In this document: positions 56,727 through 64,000 of the stretch, one piece after another
Numbering within the stretch: position 1 is the stretch's first letter
Layout: every line of letters starts with the position of its first letter
NCBI GenBank assembly: GCA_027559495.1
Contig: JAMXSV010000026.1
Span: forward strand, 1,426,001-1,490,000
DNA from: Aurifilum marmelostoma
Taxonomy: Eukaryota > Ascomycota > Sordariomycetes > Diaporthales > Cryphonectriaceae
Direction: 5' to 3'
DNA length: 64,000 nt
The notes under the pieces: generated by a model
Seen by the model: the letters and a program-made list of their open reading frames with translations, nothing else
What the model was told of the DNA's origin: nothing
Database searches by the model: none
Made by a program: the position numbers and the translations under genes

Positions 56727-59076
56727 ATGGACCGCGGAACCGTACACACACTTCACGTCTTTCCTCAGGAGGAGTCTGAGGAGACAAACCTGCAGGTCCA
56801 GAAGCAGCTCGAGACCTTCATTCTTGAGTTCAGACTTGACAACATCTTCGTCTACCGGTACGGATGTGGTTGCGAGAAGGTTTCTAGCCAACGTCACTGA
56901 CATATATAATCTAGTGACCAATTACGCGAGAATGCGCTGCTGCAAAAATACTACTGTGACATTAACATCGGCGACCTGATCAAGTACAATGAGGAGTTGG
57001 CGCATCGCCTCGTCACAGAGCCTGCTGAGATCATACCACTGGTACGCGCCCTCGTCCTGGTCTGTCCGCTCACTGCTATCTTCTGTGCTGACCCGTTGTC
57101 CATCTCAGTTCGAGAATGCATTGCGCAAATGTACCCAAAGAATCGTGTTCCCCCATGACATGAAAGTCAACCTGCCGCCGCACCAACTCCTTCTGCATTC
57201 AAATGCCGAAGATGTGTCGATTCGCAACCTCGACTCCCTCACAATCTCTCGGCTGGTCAGGGTACCAGGAATCGTCATCGGCGCCTCGGTCATGTCATCA
57301 AAGGCAACAGAGCTCCATCTCCAGTGCCGTAACTGTGGGTACGCGCCGAGTATAAGTATAGATGGTGGCTTCACTGGCGTGACCCTCCCGAGGCGCTGCG
57401 GAAGGGAGAGGCAGAAGAACGATCCCACAGAACCCTGTCCACTCGATCCCTACTTCGTCGTGCACGAAAACTCAAAGTTTGTCGACCAGCAAGTCATCAA
57501 GCTGCAGGAGGCACCGGATCAGGTTCCCGTAGGAGAACTGCCGCGGCACGTCCTCATCTCCGCCGACAGATACTTGACCAATCGTGTTGTCCCGGGATCG
57601 AGATGTACAGTTATGGGCATCTTCTCGATCTACCAGAACAAAGGGACCAAGAACTCGTCCACAGGCGGTGCCGTCGCTATTCGTACACCTTATCTACGGG
57701 CTGTTGGTATCCAGACAGACATTGACCAGACTGCCAAGGGCCACAATATATTCTCGGAAGAGGAGGAGGAGCAATTTCTGGCGCTGAGCAGGAGGCCAGA
57801 CCTCTATCAGGTGATGACTAGGTGCATCGCCCCGTCTATCTACGGAAACGAGGACATCAAGAAGGCTATCCTGTGCTTGCTGCTTGGCGGGTCCAAGAAG
57901 ATCCTGCCCGACGGCATGAAGCTGAGAGGCGACATCAACGTGCTGCTCCTTGGTGACCCAGGTACAGCAAAATCACAGCTGTTGAAATTCGTCGAGAAGG
58001 CGGCTCCGATATCGATCTACACCTCGGGCAAGGGCTCCTCGGCGGCCGGTCTGACAGCCTCCGTGCAACGAGACCAATCTACCCGAGAGTTCTACCTGGA
58101 AGGTGGTGCAATGGTACTCGCAGACGGCGGTGTGGTATGTATCGATGAGTTCGACAAGATGCGGGACGAGGACCGTGTGGCGATTCACGAGGCTATGGAG
58201 CAGCAGACAATCTCCATCGCCAAGGCCGGCATCACTACCATCCTCAACGCGAGAACATCTGTCCTGGCAGCTGCCAACCCCATCTTTGGCCGCTACGATG
58301 ACATGAAGACCCCAGGCGAGAACATCGACTTTCAGACCACCATCTTGTCCCGTTTTGATATGATCTTCATCGTCAAGGATGAGCACGAGCGTGGCCGTGA
58401 TGAGCGTATTGCGAAGCACGTCATGGGCATTCACAAGGGTGGGGTGACAGCTGATGAGGCCACCGAGTCTGAAATCCCTGTCGAGACAATGAAGCGCTAC
58501 CTGAGCTACTGCAAATCGTAAGTCGACCGCGCCCCTTGTCCCCGATCGTGACGATGACCATGGAGACTGACGGACTGCTCTAGGCGATGCGCCCCTCGCC
58601 TCAGCGAGGCAGCAGCAGAGAAGCTCTCATCGCACTTTGTGTCGATCCGCAAGCAAGTGCACGCGACCGAGCTGGAGGCCAACGCACGCTCGTCCATTCC
58701 CATCACCGTACGTCAGCTCGAGGCCATCGTGCGCATCACCGAGTCCCTGGCCAAGCTGAGCCTCTCGCCTGTCGCGACCGAGGCGCACGTCGACGAGGCG
58801 ATTCGGCTGTTCTTGTGCTCGACCATGGACGCGGTGAACCAGGGCAGCAACCAGGGCAGCCGCGAGCTCAACGACGAGGTCAACAGGATCGAGGCGGAGC
58901 TGAAGCGGCGGCTGCCCATCGGGTGGAGCACGAGCCTAGCGACGCTGCGCAGGGAGATGGTCGAGGGCAAAGGCTTCAGCGAGCAGGCGCTCAACAGGAC
59001 GCTTATGATCATGCAGAGGCGCGACACGATCATGTTCCGGAACCAGGGAGCACAGGTTTACAGAAATGGGGCATGA
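56727..59076 (+). CDS. MCM5: MCM5, replicative helicase subunit
   Basis: Mcm5 is one of the six subunits of the MCM2-7 DNA helicase. Four exons are supported: 56727-56857, 56915-57041, 57109-58517 and 58584-59076, giving 719 residues, the usual length. Junctions read NIFVYR-DQLREN, EIIPL-FENALRKC and LSYCKS-RCAPRLS. The zinc-binding cysteines (CRNC near 159-162, then about 181 and 193), Walker A GDPGTAKSQ near 369, Walker B VCIDEFDKM near 429 and the arginine-finger motif LSRFD near 498 are all present. The C-terminal winged-helix part ends at 59076. RIVFPHDMKVNLP is MCM5-specific. Nothing is broken. The gene is divergent from VPS54. Confidence 0.97.
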
Positions 59077-59527
59077 GAATACCATGATGGGTGGTGTGGC
59101 GGCATCATCCGTGGGCAACATCGTACGAGTGGGTGTTAAAGGGCGTTCTTTTGGTTCGAGGGTCAAGGAATGACAAAGTGTGTTTTGGTTTTTCGTCTGG
59201 TCTGGTATGGAGGTGAGGATAATTATGTAAATGTGTGAAACTCATAACGCCCTATCTTTTTCGCAGAATCATCTGTTGTGGATTAGCCAAGAGATATATC
59301 CTCACCAGGGTGCAAACAGCAGCTTTTGCATGAACAAGACGAATGAAGTTCTAAGAACTCTGTTCCCTTCTTTATCCTTCAATCAAGGTGGCTATAATGT
59401 GTGATAAAATACAGGAGAAATCGTCTCAATGTACAAGTCTACAGAATGTCGGGACTCTAGTCCCTGCCCAAGAAAGATCTGGCTCAATGTCATGTCGCAG
59501 GACGCCCTGCGTCCGATATGACTGGTT
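59077..59527. other. Convergent 3' region of MCM5 and the AMP-binding gene
   Basis: About 450 bp between two convergent stops. I looked here for a missing C-terminal domain of the AMP-binding protein and found none. Confidence 0.6.
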
Positions 59528-61369
59528 CTAGACGTACGCAATGGTATTGTCGAACCGTATGACGGCGTTCACTCCCAGAGCCGCTTCTCCGTTAGCCACA
59601 GAAGGGCCGCGGGCGATGAGCTAGGAACAAAGATGAATAGGTAAGCCAATAATGTTCATAAAGTACTGGTGGTCTATGGTTAGACGTGAGACTTACCTCT
59701 CCTTCTGCCTTCTCATCCGTATTCTTGTGGTCGCCCGAGTCTCGCAGGAGGATCTCCACGCTGGTCACGGGTGGGCCGAAATGTGAGCATGTATCCTCGT
59801 GCACCCGGTAGTCATAAAACTGCGTCTGCGCCACGGCCCCTGCGACCTTGGCTGCGGTCAGCGCGTAGATGATCCGTGCGCCAAGATAGATCCTCAGGTC
59901 CGACAGGACAGCTGACGAGAGGGGCGGTGTAATTCCTGAGCCAGCACGGTCGGCGGTGTATACCAGTCGCAGCTTTCCTGGGGTCTGTCCGATGGCGGGC
60001 CGCAGACTGTCGTTGTAAGATGTCAGGAGGGAGGCAGCTGGCATGACACCCGCCTGGGTGAGCGTGCGCGTCTGCAGCCAGTGGACCTTGCTAGTAAGGA
60101 AGGAGGAGACGTTCTGAGTGGCCAGCTCGTGGGTCTTGAGGAGGGTCTGCGGGGAGGCGACGATGACGGTTGGTGCGATGCCACGGGTCGCGATGCCGAG
60201 GTCCATGTCGCCTGCAGCAGAGTTGAAAGCGACAGAGGCGTTGGAGTAGAGGGCCGCGAGGGTGAGGGTGAGAGTATGGGTGCTGGCCAGTGATGCAGCA
60301 GGCAGGAAGAGGTCGGAAGGGCCCAGACGCTGGGTCTGTGGGACGGCAAAGAGCTGTGCGGCGATGGCGGAGACAATATTTGCGCTTGTGAACCGGACCA
60401 TCTCTTCGGTGACGCCTGGCTTCGAGGTCCAGAAGATGGTGATATCGCGTGGCTCCGTCTGGCCCTCAAAGGGTGGCAGCTCAGTGCCCGCATCAGCTGG
60501 ACTGTCCTGGACAATGTCCTGCCAGGTTGCGACCTCGATGCTGCCGCCCATGCCCTGCGGCACCTCGTTCCAGTCCATGTGCCTGTTGCCCTCATCGACA
60601 ACCCAAATGACATGTCGGAGGGAGGGATAGTTCTTGACGACCAGATCGAAGGGGAAGGAGCCGGGAAGGGCCACGACAGTATCGACTGCAGCGCGGCGCA
60701 GCATGGAGATGACGGCCTCGTCGGACTGGTCGAAGGGGAGCAGGACAGCAGTCAGGTTGTAGAAGGCACACGCGAAGACGGCAGCCATCAGCTCGACGGA
60801 GTTTGGCAGGTAGATGGCGACGCGGGCGCCGCCCTGGTCGAGGATGTGCTTTCCGATGAGGTTGATCTGGCGCGTCACGTCGTCTGATGCAGTCAGTAGC
60901 CGCCGGAGGACACGGACGAGATATGTTGCAGCATACCAAGCTTGTGCTCAAGCACCTTCTGCCCCCCGAGAACCGTCAGAATCTTGCCCTTGCCCGTGGG
61001 CCTGCCCTCTTCCGAGGTTCCGCTGATGGCCTGTCTCCAGACATCTCGAAGATCTCCATCGCGACCTCTGGACCACTTGGAGGTGCCAGGGTCCTTCACG
61101 TTCAGGCCCGAGTTCAGAGGCATGCCATGAGGGGCCGAATGGGACCGATAGACGGAGGACTCGCCCTTGTATCGCACAGGCGAGGCTTGTGCCTGGCGGG
61201 CAAGGAGCAGAGGGTGGACGTCGGGGTCACGACGGGCAAAGACCTGGTAGGAGAGGAACATGACCAGGATGGTGGCAATGGCGGTTGAGTACGAGTTCCA
61301 CTGCGCAAACAGGCCGGTGACGCCCTGGTCGAGCTGCCACATGGCGTTCTCAAAGAATCCGTTGAACAT
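59528..61369 (-). CDS. AMP-binding (ANL-like) membrane protein with degenerate motifs
   Basis: Three exons are supported on the minus strand: 61369-60937, 60883-59697 and 59620-59528, giving 570 residues. The N-terminus (MFNGFFENAMWQLDQGV) precedes a membrane segment (STAIATILVMFLSYQVF, about 29-45). The rest resembles the N-domain of acyl-CoA synthetases: VAIYLPNSVELMAAVFACAF, SSAVLSDLRIYLGARIIYAL and GELIARGPSVANG. The glycine-rich ATP loop (normally SGTTGxPKG) is replaced by TSKPGVTEEMVRFT. The protein stops before the A7-A10 region, so the catalytic lysine domain is absent. It may be a pseudoenzyme or scaffold. A GTACGT just before the stop is a possible further donor, but splicing there adds only a few residues. 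Substrate unknown. Confidence 0.8.
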
Positions 61370-62654
61370 GATGGGCTGAGCTGTCGGGCCAGAGAAGCTC
61401 CTCCAGGCGGCGAACCGTCGTAAGCGGGTGTATGGATCGAGAGATGTCGGGATGAATAACACTTGGAGGAAAAATATTTACGGACGAGGCAACATAGCTC
61501 GTCGCACCTGTGATGTGGTGCCTCGTCGTGCAATGCAAGTATCGAGAGGGTGAGACGCCTGAAGAGACTACAGAAGGGGAAGAGTTGCAGCACAGCAGAA
61601 AACAAGCCGGGAGTTTGAGGGCTTGCAGGAGGAGACAGCTGTGACGAAAGTCTAGCTCTAGTGCGGGCTGGCGGGATGGTTGGAGGGCCCTGAGACAGTG
61701 GGGAACGGTGCCGTCACACTACCCCGGCACGCCGGCTTATACTGCATGTCCGTTACCGAAATAGTACGAATACGTTAATGCTTACTTGTATACCATTCTC
61801 GACGTTGATCTTTGCGCCTTCCAATGTCCCCTTCTGATCATCAAATAGTGAGCTGCTGAGTTTCTCCTAGTCACTCATTCCATTGTCATAGTACCCAGCA
61901 GAACCCAGCATTTGTTCATTGCCCTCAAAACCCATTGCAGGACATGCATATGCATACATAGGCTTATCCACAGACTCTCCATGTACTCATTCTGATCCTC
62001 AAAGACCCAGAGGACTCTTGTAAATAAGGTTCTAACTTCTTTTTGTCCTCTTTTGCTGGCTCTTAAAGCTATAATGGCCGGGATAGGCCTACGTGTTTTC
62101 TGGTAAAGTATTCATCGAAGCAACAACAATATATGCATATATGCATATATATATAAGTATATATATGAAAGTATGGGTCTACTTGAAACAAGCAAAGAGT
62201 GCCAACCTCAGCTAAGCAGCCTTTGGCATACAGGGACCTAAAACCATTGCCAGTAAATACAGTGGGCGGTGCCTTGTAATAAGTGCCATGGTGCCATGCC
62301 AGAAGCTGGCACGGCTGGGTGCTGCTTGGAGGTGGGCGGTTAGTCCCGTGTCCCCACCCAGAGCAAGGATGCTGTCACCTAGGGAGCCATGCAGTGTTGA
62401 TTTTCGCGTTTTCAGCGAAGGCTGCCCGCCCAGCCGGCTTCTCTTTCCAACCCACCACAACGAAGGGCAGCTCGACAACACACCACCTCCTCGCAACAGG
62501 CAGGCTTGCCTTAGGAGGCACACCCTTTCCAGAAGGCCCTACTAACCCCACAGGCGACAATCTCATCTTTCCCTGGATAGCGACACCGGACGTCACCCAG
62601 GCCACTCCTCCCTCCCCTCGAGCTCGCTGCGCATCATCACGCACCGCGATCAGC
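61370..62654. promoter_or_regulatory. Divergent promoter region of the AMP-binding gene and POM34
   Basis: About 1.3 kb between divergent starts. It includes an AT microsatellite at about 62129-62166. The frame of POM34 is open upstream to 62283, but the start at 62655 fits better. No clear TATA box was assigned. Confidence 0.5.
62129..62166 (+). repeat. AT-rich microsatellite with ATATGC units
   Basis: An imperfect (AT)n tract contains two ATATGC units, able to form a cruciform. It lies in a divergent promoter. Confidence 0.8.
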
Positions 62655-63575
62655 ATGTCGGCATCGTCAACGGCCCTCGCCGTCAGTAAGGCCCGGTTTA
62701 ACGTGACGCCCACCAAGAAAACACCAACCAGGGACCTCCCACCAGCCACCGAGTCGCCTGGAAACTGGCAGCACCCTCGCATCGACGAGATCACCCGCCG
62801 ACAGAGCGCCACCCTCTTCACCAGCGACAATGTCAAGACGGTCATCTACAACATAGCTGCGGTTTTCGTGGTCGGCTTCCTCCACAGGATCTATGACGAC
62901 TTTGGCTCGAGATGGATGTAAGCACACGCGCGACAGCCACCCCAGGTGTCCCCCCTCCCCCCAGGGGCTGGGTCGCGAGAGCTAACAACAGTATGTAGTC
63001 ATGGCGTCGATACGAGGACAGCAGTCTGGTGGGCTTTCTTCGCCTTCTATATGCTGCCGCTCTGGAATATCCTGGTCGCCTGTCTCCCTCTCCTCCGGGA
63101 GAAGGATGACTTGTCTGATATCCCCCTCACGCCGGCACAGCGGAAGCTGCTCGGGCTCCCGCCGAGCTCGAAGCCGCCAGCGCCCGATACCGTCTACAGC
63201 ACACCTCCACGATACTCCCGGACCCCGTCCATCGCGAGCTCGACCGGCAAAGCCAGCCCGAACAACTCGCCTTTGTCTGCTAACGGCAGTACCGGCTCTG
63301 GTTCGAGGATGGGCGGGTCACCATACTCGCCTGTGGTGAGCCCCTTACTGCAGAAAGCAATAGGCTTCAATGGGCGCCGCTCGACCTCACAGGGGTCGCC
63401 CACGCCTCTCAACCAGAGCCTGCTCAACCAGAGCACCACATCTTTCAGCTCTAGCGTCTTCTCCGAGCCACCTGCCACGCCGAGCCCGCCCGGCGGAAAG
63501 AGGACCAGCGTGGGGCTGAACAACAAATGGTTGTACGAGAGGAGCAGGAGGTCGTCGAACAATGTGTGGTCATAA
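62655..63575 (+). CDS. POM34: POM34-like nuclear pore membrane protein
   Basis: Pom34 is a transmembrane nucleoporin of the fungal pore ring with partners Pom152 and Ndc1. Exons are 62655-62917 and 62999-63575, with donor GTAAGC, branch GCTAACAAC and acceptor ATGTAG; the product is 279 residues. The N-terminal tail (RFNVTPTKKTPTRDLP) leads to two membrane segments: VIYNIAAVFVVGFLHRIY (about 66-83) and AVWWAFFAFYMLPLWNILVACL (about 97-118). They are followed by the family marker LTPAQRKLLGLPPS. The C-terminal half is Ser/Pro-rich and disordered (STPPRYSRTPS, SVGLNNKWLYE). The start at 62655 is the first ATG giving the conserved tail. An earlier CAG in the intron would introduce a stop. Confidence 0.9.
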
Positions 63576-64000
63576 AAGCAGCGGTCAGAAAAATTGATGA
63601 TCAGGATATAAAAGACAAGTCTTGGGTCATGCGCGGTGCGACCTCACAGAGGTTTAAGGCGGTGTCCTTGCGGCGAGTGGTCGCGACCGTCGAGGGGATC
63701 GCCCACGAGCTGGGACGGCATTGCGAATTCCTGTCACCCTACCCAGCCAAGAAATGCCCACATGGATGGTGGTTATATATGCATGCCGTGGAACTTTTTC
63801 AAAATTCCGTGTGCTCTTGTGACAAGTGTGGCACGCCTCGAGAGAGAGAGGGACCTTAAACGGAACATCACATAGAGAGAGACGAAAGAGAAGCCGAACA
63901 AGACATGTGAGACACAGGATATTGGGCACAGCTGAGACAGGATCTAGAACCTGTGTGTTGCGTGAAGCATAAATAAATGAGAAACTACTGCTGCTTGCAG
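63576..64000. other. POM34 downstream region to window end
   Basis: No gene is supported. Short overlapping frames on both strands look random. The POM34 3' UTR is expected here. Confidence 0.5.

Noticed and set aside
59400..59530. Extra intron after GTACGT at the end of the AMP-binding gene
   Set aside because: Any downstream acceptor adds only a few residues before a stop, and no C-terminal ANL domain is present in the remaining space.

Overview
The window is nuclear DNA from a filamentous ascomycete (Pezizomycotina, most likely Sordariomycetes). The evidence is short spliceosomal introns of about 50-160 bp with GT...AG ends and CTAAC/CTGAC-type branch sites, GC-rich codon choice, a HET-domain incompatibility gene, fungal-only families (POM34, VPS68, KNR4/SMI1), and long intergenic spaces with GATA-factor sites. 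I recognise 17 protein genes. I found no rRNA, no CRISPR array and no convincing tRNA. No intact transposon was seen.

Layout. 0.7-9.6 kb: SAC3 (mRNA export, -), LTV1 (40S biogenesis, -) and LSG1 (60S biogenesis GTPase, +); LTV1 and LSG1 share one divergent promoter. 9.6-16.5 kb: almost 7 kb with no supportable gene. 16.5-18.2 kb: KNR4/SMI1-type cell-wall regulator (+). 18.2-20.6 kb: a lower-GC block without genes. 20.6-27.6 kb: a Myb/SANT-like gene with a 42-bp minisatellite (+), VPS68 (+), farnesyl diphosphate synthase ERG20 (-) and APC/C subunit CDC23 (+). 28.2-33.4 kb: a HET-domain gene (+) and a GPI-anchored Ser/Thr-rich surface protein (-). 33.4-42.7 kb: a 9.4-kb gene-poor stretch. 42.7-43.3 kb: a small secreted protein (+). 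45.6-51.9 kb: a divergent pair formed by a hydantoinase/DUF917 fusion enzyme (-) and an NCS1 transporter (+). 52.4-63.6 kb: VPS54 (-), MCM5 (+), a degenerate AMP-binding protein (-) and POM34 (+), all housekeeping-like and tightly packed.

How the genes work together. Most neighbours are unrelated housekeeping genes arranged as divergent or convergent pairs. Two pairs look functionally linked: LTV1/LSG1 (both ribosome subunits), and the hydantoinase-DUF917 fusion with the NCS1 permease. The second pair has six HGATAR sites and two inverted copies of CCGGCACCGG in its shared 1.06-kb promoter. It is the best candidate for a little-described system: uptake and breakdown of a cyclic ureide, possibly a (thio)hydantoin, under nitrogen control.

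Quality warning. Four genes in the first 25 kb (SAC3, LSG1, the Myb-like gene, ERG20) each contain exactly one extra base that breaks an otherwise normal reading frame. None of the genes from 25 to 64 kb does. Consensus errors are the simplest explanation, and the breaks should not be read as pseudogenes without checking raw reads.
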